Origin: Nocardioides sp. zg-DK7169
Lineage (GTDB): Bacteria > Actinomycetota > Actinomycetes > Propionibacteriales > Nocardioidaceae
Direction: 5' to 3'
Length of the DNA: 64,000 nt
Assembly (NCBI RefSeq): GCF_013155365.1
Contig: NZ_JABJRA010000005.1
Location: 186,001-250,000, forward strand
A program made the position numbers and the translations under genes. Positions within the stretch are counted from its first letter, which is position 1. Every line of letters starts with the position of its first letter. The notes under the pieces are model-generated. The model worked only from the letters and a program-made list of their open reading frames with translations, was not told the origin of the DNA and searched no databases. This document shows positions 8,757 to 17,645 of the stretch, one piece after another.

Positions 8757-9713
8757 TCAGGACTTCATGGCGACGCCGAGGCGCCAGTAGCCCATGAAGG
8801 CGACCTGGCGCCGGTCGAAGCCGTGGTCCTTCACCAGGGCACGCCGCAGGCCGGTGACCGCCCGTGCCTCCCCCGCGATCCACAGGTAGAGCCCGTCGCG
8901 GACGTCGGCTTCCCCGAGCGCGGCCGGGTCGAGCACGGCCTCGCCGGAGGAGGAGTACGTCGGGGTCTCCCACAGGTCCGGGTCGACCTCGTCCTCCGCG
9001 ACGGCGCCCTGCGGGTCCGCGCCCAGGCCGAGGTGCTCGAGCACGGCGGGGTGCAGGCGCGAGCCGTACGGCGCGCCCTCGCGGGGCAGCCAGACGACCT
9101 GGACGCCCTCGGGGTGCACGACCGACAAGATGTCGCCGGTCACCGGCACCTCGAGGAAGGCGGCACCCCGGGCCTCGGGCGGGAGCTGGGCCAGGATCGC
9201 GGTGATGGCGGGGACGGCGGTCTCGTCGCCGGCCAGCAGCACCCGCGAGGCGGTGCCGGGCACGAACTCGATGCCGCCGAAGAACTCGCCGCGCCGGGGC
9301 GCCAGCACCACCGCGCGGTCGCCGACCTGCGCGGCCGCGGCCCACGTGGCGCCGGGACCGGACTCGCCGTCGGCGTGCAGCACGATGTCCACCACGATGC
9401 GGGTGTCGGCGCCCTCGCCACGGACCTCGCGGATCGTGTAGGTGCGCATCACCCCGCGCTCCTCGACCGGGCGCTCCAGCCACGCGGCGTACCAGCCGGC
9501 GTGGGCGCCCTCGAAGGTCGGCAGCGGCGCGCCCGGGGCGTGCGGGACGATCAGCTTGAAGCGCTGGTCCCACCACGGCCCGTCGACGCCGAGGTCGGCC
9601 AGCGCGGGGCTGCCGAGCTCGAGCCGGACGAAGCTGGGCGAGATCCGGTCCACCCGGCGCACCTCGACCTCCTCCAGGAGCATGGGGAGGGTCTGCGTGG
9701 GCGTGGCGGTCAT
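8757..9713 (-). CDS. Siderophore-interacting protein (ferric-siderophore reductase)
   Basis: 318 residues from the ATG at 9711-9713; an in-frame extension would run through the iron box and is rejected. The FAD-binding N-terminal domain (RRVDRISPSFVRLELGS, RTYTIREVRG) and the C-terminal NAD(P)H-binding SIP domain (VLLAGDETAVPAITAIL, GEARAVTGLRRALVKDHG) match the ViuB/YqjH family, which releases iron from imported ferric siderophores in the cytoplasm. An IdeR/DtxR box lies 20 bp upstream, consistent with induction under iron starvation. It stands alone; no siderophore transporter or synthesis genes are near. Confidence 0.9.
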   Translation of the reverse strand: MTATPTQTLPMLLEEVEVRRVDRISPSFVRLELGSPALADLGVDGPWWDQRFKLIVPHAPGAPLPTFEGAHAGWYAAWLERPVEERGVMRTYTIREVRGEGADTRIVVDIVLHADGESGPGATWAAAAQVGDRAVVLAPRRGEFFGGIEFVPGTASRVLLAGDETAVPAITAILAQLPPEARGAAFLEVPVTGDILSVVHPEGVQVVWLPREGAPYGSRLHPAVLEHLGLGADPQGAVAEDEVDPDLWETPTYSSSGEAVLDPAALGEADVRDGLYLWIAGEARAVTGLRRALVKDHGFDRRQVAFMGYWRLGVAMKS

Positions 9714-9732
9714 CGGGTTCCCGTCGTAGGTG

Positions 9733-9751
9733 TTAGGCAAACCTAACCTTA
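9733..9751 (-). promoter_or_regulatory. IdeR/DtxR iron box
   Basis: Read on the minus strand the 19 bases match the mycobacterial IdeR consensus TTAGGTTAGGCTAACCTAA at 15 of 19 positions (TAAGGTTAGGTTTGCCTAA). The site ends 19 bp before the siderophore-interacting protein start codon, overlapping where its promoter must be, so Fe2+-IdeR should repress. Confidence 0.85.
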
Positions 9752-9788
9752 CGCCTTTCCGGGTCCGCGCGTCAGCCGACGACCGAGG

Positions 9789-10364
9789 TCAGATCGGCGT
9801 GCGGTGGAAGCTCTGGAAGGAGCGCGACGGCGTCGGGCCGCGCTGGCCCTGGTAGCGCGAGCCGTACTTCTGCGACCCGTAGGGGTGCTCCGACGGCGAG
9901 GTCAGCCGGAAGAAGCAGAACTGCCCGATCTTCATGCCGGGGTAGAGCTTGATCGGCAGGGTCGCGACGTTGGCCAGCTCGAGGGTGACGTGTCCGGAGA
10001 ACCCGGGGTCGACGAAGCCGGCGGTCGCGTGGGTGAGCAGCCCGAGGCGGCCCAGCGAGGACTTGCCCTCGACCCGCGCCGCGATGTCGTCGGGCAGTGT
10101 CAGCACCTCGTAGGTCGAGCCGAGCACGAACTCGCCGGGGTGCAGGATGAACGGCTCGTCGCCGTCCGGCTCCACCTCGCGGGTCAGGTCGCTCTGGTCC
10201 GCCGCGGGGTCGATGTGCGGGTAGCGGTGGTTCTCGAAGACCCGGAAGAACCGGTCCAGGCGCACGTCCACCGAGGAGGGCTGCAGCATCGCAGGGTCCC
10301 AGGGATCCAGCGCGACCCGCCCGGAGTCGATCTCCGCGGTGATGTCGCGGTCAGAGAGCAGCAC
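9789..10364 (-). CDS. dcd: dCTP deaminase
   Basis: 191 residues, the usual length. Conserved blocks are all present: [16 protein letters not shown] near the N-terminus, [10 protein letters not shown], the active-site block [21 protein letters not shown], and the C-terminal [16 protein letters not shown] lid that closes over the nucleotide. It makes dUMP precursors from dCTP for thymidylate synthesis; actinobacterial versions are often bifunctional, also hydrolysing dUTP, which sequence alone here does not settle. It is transcribed away from the hybrid kinase gene. Confidence 0.93.
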   Translation of the reverse strand: MLLSDRDITAEIDSGRVALDPWDPAMLQPSSVDVRLDRFFRVFENHRYPHIDPAADQSDLTREVEPDGDEPFILHPGEFVLGSTYEVLTLPDDIAARVEGKSSLGRLGLLTHATAGFVDPGFSGHVTLELANVATLPIKLYPGMKIGQFCFFRLTSPSEHPYGSQKYGSRYQGQRGPTPSRSFQSFHRTPI

Positions 10365-10430
10365 CCGCTCAACCTACCGGCCGCGAGATCGGCTGTGGGG
10401 CTGCGCGCGGTCATCTGGGACGATCGCGCC

Positions 10431-13265
10431 GTGAATCTCTCTCGTCAGGTACGCCGTGTGTCGCTCACGGGTCTCCTGGCGGTGGCCGCGGTCGTCCTCG
10501 TGAACCTCGCCCTGCTCGGCTATCTCGCCGCCGTCGTGAACCCCACGATCGAGAGGGTGGGGACCGGCGCACGGGCCGAGCGGAACAAGCACATGGCGAT
10601 GATCGACCAGGAGACCGGCCTGCGCGCCTACCTGATCACCGGCGACCGCGAGATGCTCGACGTCTACTTCCTGGCCCGCCAGGAGCTCGCGGCCCGGCTG
10701 GTGGTCGCCCGCGAGTCCTTCGAGGGCGAGCCCGACCTGCTGGCTCTGGTCGACGAGCAGGAGGAGCGGATCAGCCGCTGGACCACCGAGTGGGCGCAGC
10801 CGGCACTGGCCCGCGGCGCCACGTTCAGCAGCAGCGCGGTGGACGCCGAGCGCCGGCAGTTCGTGCGCGACGGCCAGGTGCTCTTCGACGACTACCGCGA
10901 CGCCTACCAGCGGGTGCAGGACGCCGCCGACGCGCGCCGGGAGGGCCTCGAGGGGCGCCGCCAGGGCGTCATCCAGGCGGCGCTCCTGGCCCAGGTGCTG
11001 CTGCTGATCGGCGGCGTGCTGACGATGTCGGTCCAGCGGCGGCGCCTGGTCCGCTCCGTCGTCGAGCCCGTCGGCCTGCTGCTCACCCAGATCCGCACCC
11101 TCGGCCGGGGCGACCTCACCGCCCGCAACCAGGTGCGCCGCCCCGAGGAGCTCAGCGCCATCGGCGCCGGCCTGGACGAGATGACCGCCGCCCTGGCCCA
11201 CGCGCGCGAGGGCACCCGGCGCCACGAGGAGCAGCTGGTCGCGGCCCGGCGTACCGCCGAGGAGGCGAACGCCGCCAAGTCGGCCTTCCTGGCCACGATG
11301 AGCCATGAGATCCGCACCCCGATGAACGCGGTGATCGGGATGTCCGAGCTGCTTCTCGACACCGACCTCGCCGCGGACCAGCGCGAGTACGCCGAGACGG
11401 TGCGCAACAGCGGCGCCACGCTGCTCGCGATCATCAACGACGTCCTGGACTTCTCGAAGATCGAGGCCGGCGAGCTGGAGCTGGAGCACCACCCCTTCGT
11501 GCTGCGCGACTGCGTCGAGAGCTGCCTGGACCTGGTCGCTGCACAGGCGAGCGCCAAGGGGCTGGACCTGGTCGCGCACATCGACCCGGCGGTGCCGCCG
11601 GTGGTCGTCGGCGACGTGACCCGCCTGCGCCAGGTGCTGGCCAACCTGGTCGGCAACGCGGTCAAGTTCACCGCCACCGGCGAGGTGCTCGTCTCGGTCG
11701 CCCCCGTGGCCGCCGGGGACCGCCTGGACACGGCCGACGCAGCGGGCGCAGCGAGCGACGGCAGCGACGCTCGGGCCCCGCGGACCACCCTCTCCTTCGC
11801 CGTGCGCGACACCGGCGAGGGCATCCCGGCCGACCGGATGGACCGGCTGTTCCGCTCCTTCTCCCAGGTCGACTCCAGCACCACGCGGGTGCACGGCGGG
11901 ACCGGCCTCGGACTGGCCATCAGCCAGCGGCTGGTCGCCGCCATGGGCGGACGCATCGACGTCGCCAGCGAGGCCGGCGTGGGCTCCACGTTCACCGTGG
12001 TGGTGCCGCTGACCTGCGGCGGAGAGCCGGAGGACCTGCAGGACACGGCGCGGGTCGCCCCGGCGGAGCTGCCCGGTCGCCGCGCACTCGTCGTCGATGA
12101 CAACGCCACCAACCGCCGCATCCTGCGCGCCCAGCTGGAGTCGTGGGGCATGGAGGTCGTGGACGAGGAGTCCCCCGTCGACGCCCTGGTGGCGGCGGCC
12201 GAGTGGGTGCCCGACGTGGCGATCCTCGACATGCACATGCCCGACCTCGACGGCGTGGCGCTGGCCACCGGCCTGCGAGCGACCGCGGGCTGGGCGGACG
12301 TCCCGCTGGTGCTGCTCACCTCCCTCGGCGAGCGGATCCCGGGCGCGGCCGAGCTCGGCCTCGTGCACCTCACCAAGCCGGTCAAGGCCGCGGCCCTGCG
12401 CGGCACCGTCGCGCGCACCCTCGGGGCCCGGACCGCCGAGGCCGAGCGCCCCGAGCACGAGCCGATCGGGCGGCTGCGGGTGCTCCTCGCCGAGGACAAC
12501 CCGGTCAACCAGCGCGTCGCCAGCCTGATGCTGGAGCGCCTGGGCCAGCGCCCGGTGGTCGTCGCCAACGGCCAGGAGGCGCTCGACGCCGTGCGGGACG
12601 CGCCGGAGACCGCGCCGTACGACCTGGTGCTGATGGACGTGCAGATGCCGGTGATGGACGGGCTCGAGGCCACCCGCCGGATCCGCGCCGAGCTGCCCCC
12701 GGAGCGCCAGCCGCGGATCGTCGCGCTGAGCGCCAACGCCCTGGTCGAGCAGCGCGAGGAGAGCCTGGTCGCCGGCATGGACGAGCACCTGTCCAAGCCG
12801 GTGCGCTCGGAGGAGATCGCCGCGGCGCTGCGCCGTACGCCGCGGCGCGGAGCGCCCGCCCCGGAGCGGGAGCCGGACGAGACCGCGGAGGCGCCGGCAC
12901 CGGCCGGCCCGTCCCCGGCCGGTGGACCGCTTGCGGTCGACCCGACGGTCCTCGAGGCGCTCCTGCGCCACCTGGGCGACAGCGGCCCGGCGCTCGGGAG
13001 GTCCCTGGTCGCCGCGTGGCGCAGCGACGCCGAGCACCAGGTGGAGACGCTGCAGCGGGCCGCGAAGGAGGAGGACCGCGCGGCCGCCGCGGCGGTGGCG
13101 CACAGCCTGAAGTCCGCGAGCGCGGCCGTGGGCGCCGTACGCCTGGCCGCCGCCTGCGCCGAGCTGGAGCGCGACCTGGGCGACGGGGCGCCGGTGGACC
13201 TCGCCGCGGCCGCGGACCAGGTGGCGACCGAGGTGGCGACCGCCCGGGCGGCGTTCAGTCGCTGA
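10431..13265 (+). CDS. CHASE3 hybrid sensor histidine kinase with two receivers and Hpt
   Basis: 944 residues from a GTG at 10431. Order: N-terminal helix; periplasmic CHASE3-like sensor ([17 protein letters not shown]); second helix; HAMP; HisKA with phospho-accepting His292 in [14 protein letters not shown]; ATPase ([28 protein letters not shown]); receiver 1 with Asp600 ([10 protein letters not shown]); receiver 2 with Asp736 ([10 protein letters not shown]); and a C-terminal Hpt domain with His891 ([10 protein letters not shown]). This is a complete His-Asp-His phosphorelay in one chain. No cognate DNA-binding regulator is adjacent, so the final receiver partner must be elsewhere. Signal unknown. 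Confidence 0.92.
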   Translation: MNLSRQVRRVSLTGLLAVAAVVLVNLALLGYLAAVVNPTIERVGTGARAERNKHMAMIDQETGLRAYLITGDREMLDVYFLARQELAARLVVARESFEGEPDLLALVDEQEERISRWTTEWAQPALARGATFSSSAVDAERRQFVRDGQVLFDDYRDAYQRVQDAADARREGLEGRRQGVIQAALLAQVLLLIGGVLTMSVQRRRLVRSVVEPVGLLLTQIRTLGRGDLTARNQVRRPEELSAIGAGLDEMTAALAHAREGTRRHEEQLVAARRTAEEANAAKSAFLATMSHEIRTPMNAVIGMSELLLDTDLAADQREYAETVRNSGATLLAIINDVLDFSKIEAGELELEHHPFVLRDCVESCLDLVAAQASAKGLDLVAHIDPAVPPVVVGDVTRLRQVLANLVGNAVKFTATGEVLVSVAPVAAGDRLDTADAAGAASDGSDARAPRTTLSFAVRDTGEGIPADRMDRLFRSFSQVDSSTTRVHGGTGLGLAISQRLVAAMGGRIDVASEAGVGSTFTVVVPLTCGGEPEDLQDTARVAPAELPGRRALVVDDNATNRRILRAQLESWGMEVVDEESPVDALVAAAEWVPDVAILDMHMPDLDGVALATGLRATAGWADVPLVLLTSLGERIPGAAELGLVHLTKPVKAAALRGTVARTLGARTAEAERPEHEPIGRLRVLLAEDNPVNQRVASLMLERLGQRPVVVANGQEALDAVRDAPETAPYDLVLMDVQMPVMDGLEATRRIRAELPPERQPRIVALSANALVEQREESLVAGMDEHLSKPVRSEEIAAALRRTPRRGAPAPEREPDETAEAPAPAGPSPAGGPLAVDPTVLEALLRHLGDSGPALGRSLVAAWRSDAEHQVETLQRAAKEEDRAAAAAVAHSLKSASAAVGAVRLAAACAELERDLGDGAPVDLAAAADQVATEVATARAAFSR

Positions 13266-14254
13266 CGGCGTCCCCGCCGTCGAGCATCACGACCGCCTCC
13301 CCCTCGACCACCTTCACCGGTATCCCGGCGATCTCGGCGAAACGCTCCTGCAGCCGCCCCCGGCGCGCCTCGTCGAGCGGCTCGCTCACCGTGACCACCA
13401 GCCCGCTCAGGTCGCCGCACGCCCCGGCCGAGGTCAGCTCGACGCCGGGCATCCGCCGGGTGCGCTCCCACAGCCGCACGGTGGCCTGCCGGACCTCCTC
13501 GCCCGACCACGCCACCTCGTCGACCACGACCCGCACGCCGCCACGCTGCTCACCCGCCAGGGCGAGCACCTCGGGAGGAGCCGGTGCGCGCCAGGAGACC
13601 ACCACCGCCCCCGGCCTCCGGCCACAGCGCGATGCCCGCGCCGCCGGGCAGGTCCCCGGACTCGCGCCGCACCAGCGCGGCGACCGGCAGGACCGCGCGC
13701 TCCAGGGCCCGGTCGACCTGGGCGGCGGCGTCGGGGCGCGAGGCCCACGGCCGCACCAGCGCGACGCCGTGCTCGGGCAGCTGGGCCTCGGCGAAGGCGA
13801 GGTTGCCCTGCACCAGCGCCACCACCCCGAGCGCCGTCGGCTCGGCGTGGCGGACGGTCCACACGTTGCGCACCAGCCCGCTCACCTCGGCCACCACCCG
13901 CTCCTGATCGGCGAGCCCCGGGAACGGTGGCACCGGGTCGCGGAGGACCCGGTGCTCCAGCGGGCAGTCGAAGAGGGCCGGCGCGGTGGTCGGGCGCTCC
14001 GCCGGGTCCGGCCTCGGGCCGCCCGAGCCACCTGCGCCGCCGGGCAGCACCGTGGTCGCGAGTGCCACCGCGGCGACGGTGAGCCCGGCGCCGGCCGTGG
14101 CGAGGGCCGCGCGCCGGCGGCGCCGGCGCCGCACCCCCCGTCGTACGACCTCGACGGCGTCCGCCGTCGGCCGGGCCGCGGCGGCGAGGGAGGCCAACGG
14201 GGCACGCAGGGCGCGCTCGGTCCGGGCCTCGTCGCGGTCCTGCTGCTCGTCCAT
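13255..14254 (-). pseudogene. Frameshifted sigma-factor partner, membrane-anchored
   Basis: Two overlapping frames form one gene. The first, from ATG 14252-14254, encodes an N-terminal cytoplasmic part, a run of arginines, a membrane helix (TAGAGLTVAAVALATTVL) and an extracytoplasmic domain up to GIALWPEAG. The reading then continues in another frame as VVVSWRAPAPPEVLALAGEQ and ends at 13255. Removing one base from the run of five C at 13608-13612 joins them into a continuous ~330-residue protein. The start overlaps the sigma-factor stop (TGATG), so it is its operon partner, perhaps an anti-sigma or sensor; no anti-sigma domain is recognised. It ends 11 bp inside the convergent kinase gene. 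Sequencing error is possible. Confidence 0.65.
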
Positions 14255-14726
14255 CACTCCACCTCCACGCGTTCCCCGGCTGCCTCGCGCAGCCGGGCCA
14301 GTCCCCTGGACAGGTGGCTGCGAGCCGTGCCGACCGAGCAGCCGAGCCTCGCAGCGATCTCGGCGTGGTCGAGGTCCTCGAGCACGCGCAGCACCACCGC
14401 GGCCCGCTGGTGCGGGCTCAGCCGCCCCAGCGCCGCGAGCAGCCAGGGGTCGAGCTCCTCGGTGATGACCACCGGTGCCGCCCGCTCAGGCAGCAGTCCA
14501 GGGAGCAGCTCGCGACGCAGCCGCCGGGCGCGGTCCACCCGCAGCCGGACGAGGGTGGTGCGTGCATAGCCGCCGGGGTTCTGCTCGGCCAGCCGCCGCC
14601 ACCGTGTCCCCACACGCACCAGTCCTGCACCAGGTCCCAGGCGTCGTGCGGGTTGCCGGTGAGGGCGTGCGCGAGCGCGAGCAGCCGTGGCGTCTCCGCC
14701 TCGACGAACTCCTCGAACCCGTCCAT
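14254..14726 (-). pseudogene. Frameshifted SigE-family ECF sigma factor
   Basis: The ATG at 14724-14726 opens MDGFEEFVEAETPRLLALAH and region 2 runs to AWDLVQD, where the frame is lost. Another frame then gives LVRVGTRWRRLAEQNPGGYA and region 4 (HAEIAARLGCSVGTARSHLS), ending at 14254. SigE-family proteins normally read DLVQDALVRVGTRW here, so four bases (or one) seem missing around 14620-14626. The break separates region 2 from region 4, so the product should be inactive unless the sequence is wrong. Its downstream partner is also frameshifted. Confidence 0.7.
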
Positions 14727-14838
14727 CCGCAGTCCTCCCGGCCGTGTGGTGCGCCCCCGTGTGGCCCATCCGACACCCTTCCAACGCCGGGTGGGGTCAC
14801 AACGTTGAGGGTCAGGGCCCGATCGGCAAGATGGGGCC

Positions 14839-15657
14839 ATGTCCTTCCGTCGCTACGTCGCCCTGGGCGACTCCTTCACCGAGGGTGTCGGTGACCCCGA
14901 CCCGACCCGACCCAACGGCCTGCGGGGGTGGGCCGACCGGACCGCCGAGGTGCTCGCGGCACGCGCGGAGGCCGAGGGCCACGACTTCGGCTACGCCAAC
15001 CTCGCGGTGCGCGGGCGCAAGCTGCTGCCGATCATCGAGGAGCAGGTCGAGCCCGCGATCGCCCTCGAGCCCGACCTGATCACCGTCTACGCCGGCGCCA
15101 ACGACATCGTGCGGCCCAAGGTGGACCTCGACGCCCTCGCCACGGCGTACGACGCGGCGGTGGGCCGGCTGGCCGCGACCGGCGCGCGGGTGGTCCTGTT
15201 CACCGCGTTCGACCCCGGGGCCAACGGCATCTACGCGCCGATCCGCGGCCGGTTCGCGCTCTACAACGAGCACGTCCGGATGATCGCGGAGACGCACGGC
15301 GCGACCGTGGCGGACTCCTGGCGGGTCTCCCAGCTGCTGCCCGAGGGTGTGCTCGCCCACGACCCGCGGCTGTGGGACGTGGACCGGATGCACCTCGGCC
15401 CGGCCGGGCACCAGATCGTCGCCTCGATGCTGCTCGACGCCCTCGGCGTGGAGCACGACCTCCGCCCGCTCGCGCTCCCGGACCTCGACGAGGTCTCCCG
15501 CGGCGAGCGGCTGCGCGCCGACGCCCGCTGGGTCAAGGAGTTCCTCGCCCCGTGGATCCACCGACGCCTCACCGGCCGCTCCTCGGGCGACGCGATCGAG
15601 CCCAAGCACCCCGACTTCGTGCGGGTCGCTGCCACGAGCGCGGGCGGCGCCGTATAA
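14839..15657 (+). CDS. SGNH/GDSL hydrolase, cytoplasmic
   Basis: 272 residues with the SGNH blocks: I (YVALGDSFTEGVGD, nucleophile Ser), III (VYAGANDI) and V (DVDRMHLGPAGHQIVA, catalytic Asp and His). No signal peptide is present, so it acts inside the cell, unlike the two lipoprotein SGNH enzymes at 48.6-50.5 kb. The C-terminal ~50 residues (VKEFLAPWIHRRLTGRSSGD) are an extension usual for actinobacterial members. Esterase or lipase activity is expected; the substrate is unknown. Divergent from the broken sigma factor. Confidence 0.87.
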   Translation: MSFRRYVALGDSFTEGVGDPDPTRPNGLRGWADRTAEVLAARAEAEGHDFGYANLAVRGRKLLPIIEEQVEPAIALEPDLITVYAGANDIVRPKVDLDALATAYDAAVGRLAATGARVVLFTAFDPGANGIYAPIRGRFALYNEHVRMIAETHGATVADSWRVSQLLPEGVLAHDPRLWDVDRMHLGPAGHQIVASMLLDALGVEHDLRPLALPDLDEVSRGERLRADARWVKEFLAPWIHRRLTGRSSGDAIEPKHPDFVRVAATSAGGAV

Positions 15658-15664
15658 GGTGTCG

Positions 15665-15686
15665 ACGACCCGGTTGCCCGGGTCGT
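15665..15686 (+). terminator. Hairpin between hydrolase gene and tRNA
   Basis: A perfect 9-bp stem (ACGACCCGG/CCGGGTCGT, loop TTGC) begins 8 bp after the hydrolase stop codon and ends exactly one base before the tRNA. It may terminate the hydrolase transcript, or form the 5' leader of the tRNA precursor if the TATAAG at 15653-15658 is the tRNA promoter. Confidence 0.5.
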
Positions 15687-15762
15687 GCGGATGTAGCTCA
15701 GTTGGTAGAGCGCGACCTTCCCAAGGTCGATGTCGCGAGTTCGAGTCTCGTCATCCGCTCCA
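15687..15762 (+). tRNA. tRNA-Gly (anticodon CCC)
   Basis: The acceptor arms GCGGATG (15687-15693) and CATCCGC (15752-15758) pair fully. The D arm reads AGCTCAGTTGGTAGAGC, the anticodon stem CGACC/GGTCG encloses loop TTCCCAA giving CCC, and the T arm holds TTCGAGT. A discriminator base T is followed by an encoded CCA (15760-15762). A probable promoter is CTGCCA (15629-15634) with TATAAG (15653-15658), inside the end of the upstream gene. Confidence 0.95.
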
Positions 15763-15859
15763 GTTCCTCCCGCCACCTCCGGTGGCCCGCCTCACCCGGC
15801 CCGACGGCCGCCCCCGGCCCCGTGCCGGCGTCTCCGGCCCGATCCGTAGGGTGATCGGC

Positions 15860-16492
15860 GTGAGCGAGTTCGCTGGTTTCCCCGTCGCCGCCCTGGACTT
15901 CTACGACGACCTGGAGCTCGACAACACCCGGTCGTTCTGGGAGGCCCACAAGCACGTGTACGCCGAGGCCGTGCGCGCGCCGATGGAGGCGCTGTGCGCC
16001 GCGCTGGCGCCGGAGTTCGGCACCGCGAAGATCTTCCGCCCCTACCGCGACGTGCGCTTCCGCAAGGACAAGACGCCGTACAAGACCCACCAGGGGGCGT
16101 TCGTCGCCGTCGGCGCGTCGACCGGCTGGTACGTGCAGATCTCGCCGCGCGGCGTCAGCACCGAGGCTGGCTTCTACCGCGCGACGCCCGAGCACCTGGC
16201 CCGGATCCGCAGCGCGATCGACGAGCCGCGCACCGGCACCGAGCTGGAGCAGATCGTCGCGGCGCTGCGCAGCGAGGGCTGGGAGGTCGGCGGGGACCGG
16301 CTCAAGACCTCGCCGCGGGGGTACGACGCAGACCACCCGCGCATCGAGCTGCTGCGGCACCGCTCGCTGAGCGCGGTCCACGACATCGGGTTCGGCCCCG
16401 TGGTGCACACCGGCGAGCTGCTCGACATCGTGCGCGCCGACTGGGCGCGGCTGCGACCACTGGTGGAGTGGGTGGCGCGCTACACCGACTGA
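15860..16492 (+). CDS. DUF2461 / TIGR02453 family protein
   Basis: 210 residues from GTG 15860. Characteristic blocks: LDFYDDLELDNTRSFWEAHK near the N-terminus, FRPYRDVRFRKDKTPYKTHQ, and a WYVQISPRGVSTEAGFY strand. These identify the widespread DUF2461 family of unknown function. No signal peptide or membrane helix. It directly follows the tRNA and converges with the SnoaL-like gene. Confidence 0.88.
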   Translation: MSEFAGFPVAALDFYDDLELDNTRSFWEAHKHVYAEAVRAPMEALCAALAPEFGTAKIFRPYRDVRFRKDKTPYKTHQGAFVAVGASTGWYVQISPRGVSTEAGFYRATPEHLARIRSAIDEPRTGTELEQIVAALRSEGWEVGGDRLKTSPRGYDADHPRIELLRHRSLSAVHDIGFGPVVHTGELLDIVRADWARLRPLVEWVARYTD

Positions 16493-16504
16493 CGAGGTGC
16501 CCTC

Positions 16505-16969
16505 TCAGGGCCGGGTGAAGCTCGCCATCGTCCGCTCGGGCTCCCAGAAGGCGCGCATCGAGGTGACCCGGCCGTCGTCGTCGATGACGTAGACAGTGAT
16601 CAGGTCGGTCGTGGTGTGGCTGCCGTCCGCGAACGAGGTGCGGATCCGGGCGAGGTTGGCGCAGGTGTTGCTGCCCGGATTGGCGAAGGACTCGGTGACG
16701 GTGAACTCGAAGCGGTCGATCGGCGCGATCGCGGTCTCCCAGAACGCCCGCAGCCCCGCGTGCCCGTGGTGCCCGCGCCCCTCGGGGTCGAACATCGAGG
16801 GGCCGACCGGGTCCTCGAGGACCGCGTCCTCGGCATACACCGTCAGCCACTCCTCCAGGTCGCCCTTCGCGACCGCGGAGAACGAGCGCTGCGAGGCCAG
16901 CCGCGCCGGGTGCGGGTCGGTGGCGGCGTTCCAGGTCAGCGCGTCACTGGTGATTCCCTCGATCGTCAT
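16505..16969 (-). CDS. SnoaL-like (NTF2-fold) protein
   Basis: 154 residues with the NTF2/SnoaL fold pattern: an N-terminal helix pair (ARLASQRSFSAVAKGDLEEW), the strand-turn YAEDAVLEDPVGPSMFDPEG, GHAGLRAFWETAIAPIDRF, and closing strands to the C-terminus. This fold includes ketosteroid isomerases and hydratases of steroid breakdown. A KstR-like operator lies in its promoter, so a role in sterol or related lipid degradation is inferred. No Shine-Dalgarno sequence precedes the ATG, and the -10 is 7 bp away, so the message is probably leaderless. Confidence 0.8.
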   Translation of the reverse strand: MTIEGITSDALTWNAATDPHPARLASQRSFSAVAKGDLEEWLTVYAEDAVLEDPVGPSMFDPEGRGHHGHAGLRAFWETAIAPIDRFEFTVTESFANPGSNTCANLARIRTSFADGSHTTTDLITVYVIDDDGRVTSMRAFWEPERTMASFTRP

Positions 16970-16976
16970 GCCGGGG

Positions 16977-17005
16977 AGCCTAGAACTGAAACACGTTCTC
17001 GTGAA
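16977..17005 (-). promoter_or_regulatory. KstR-like operator inside a leaderless promoter
   Basis: On the minus strand -35 TTCACG (17000-17005) and -10 TAGGCT (16977-16982) flank the 17-bp spacer AGAACGTGTTTCAGTTC. The spacer fits the core of the KstR motif TNNAACNNGTTNNA apart from the first T, and is nearly identical to the site upstream of the SDR gene at 59.5 kb. Start codon 7 bp beyond the -10. Confidence 0.6.
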
Positions 17006-17015
17006 GGCCCTCGCC

Positions 17016-17163
17016 GAGTCGGCGCTAATGGTTGCGCGAGTCGGCGCTAGTGGTTGCGCGAGTCGGCGCTAGTGGTTGCGCGAGTCGGCGCTAGTGGTCG
17101 CGCGAGTCGGCGCTAGTGGTCGCGCGAGTCGGCGCTAGTGGTCGCGCGAGTCGGCGCTAGTGG
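17016..17163. repeat. 22-bp tandem repeat, six full copies plus a partial
   Basis: Six head-to-tail copies of GAGTCGGCGCTAGTGGTTGC+GC start at 17016, 17038, 17060, 17082, 17104 and 17126, and a 16-bp partial copy at 17148. Copies differ only by CTAA/CTAG in the first and TTG/TCG in copies 4-6. Each contains CTAG, a rare tetranucleotide. There are no spacers, so it is not CRISPR. It lies between the 3' end of the Rrf2 gene and the SnoaL promoter. Confidence 0.95.
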
Positions 17164-17186
17164 CGGCCGAGCCGGCCGCACCAGCC

Positions 17187-17645
17187 TCAGTGCGGCTGCC
17201 AGGCGTCCTCGTCGGCGGTGCGGGACGTGACCGCCTCGGGGAGCTTGGCGTCGGCGAGCTGCTGGATCGAGACCTGCTCGAAGACGTCGCGCAGGGAGTG
17301 GCGCGCGGCGATCCAGACGTGCTGGAGGACGTCGGCGGCCTCGTTGTAGGTGACCGCCTCGGGACGCAGGCCGTAGACGGAGACCAGCGGGCCGTCGACG
17401 GCGCGGATCACGTCGGCGACCGAGACCTCGGAGGCGGGCCGAGCCATGCGCCAGCCGCCGGACTGACCACGCTGGGAGATCACCACGCCGGCGCGGCGCA
17501 GGTCGGCGAGGATCGCCTGGAGGAACCCGTGGGGAATCTCCTGGAGACGCCCGAGCTCCTCGGCACTGATGGCGCGACCGTCGGGGCGCGCCGCCATCTC
17601 GATCAGCGCACGCAGGGCGTAGTCGGACTTGGCGGAAACACGCAT
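17187..17645 (-). CDS. Rrf2-family transcription regulator
   Basis: 152 residues. The winged helix (MRVSAKSDYALRALIEMAAR, IPHGFLQAILADLRRAGVV, SQRGQSGGWRMARP) is typical of Rrf2 proteins. It contains no cysteine at all, so it cannot hold the Fe-S cluster of IscR or NsrR; it resembles the ligand-sensing CymR branch, which controls cysteine and sulfur metabolism. It follows a TauE/SafE sulfite/sulfonate-type permease gene by 80 bp on the same strand, which fits a sulfur role. A 7-bp inverted repeat sits immediately before its ATG and may be its own operator. Confidence 0.88.
   Translation of the reverse strand: MRVSAKSDYALRALIEMAARPDGRAISAEELGRLQEIPHGFLQAILADLRRAGVVISQRGQSGGWRMARPASEVSVADVIRAVDGPLVSVYGLRPEAVTYNEAADVLQHVWIAARHSLRDVFEQVSIQQLADAKLPEAVTSRTADEDAWQPH

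Noticed and set aside
10374..13103. Long minus-strand open frame opposite the hybrid kinase
   Set aside because: Antisense shadow; no domain and His/Gln/Arg-rich composition, while the plus strand encodes a complete multi-domain kinase.
13255..13605. The 116-codon frame as an independent gene
   Set aside because: It has no ribosome site, its start overlaps the preceding frame, and it continues the same domain after a one-base shift in a C run.
17016..17163. CRISPR array
   Set aside because: The 22-bp units are directly adjacent with no spacers, and no cas genes are in the window.
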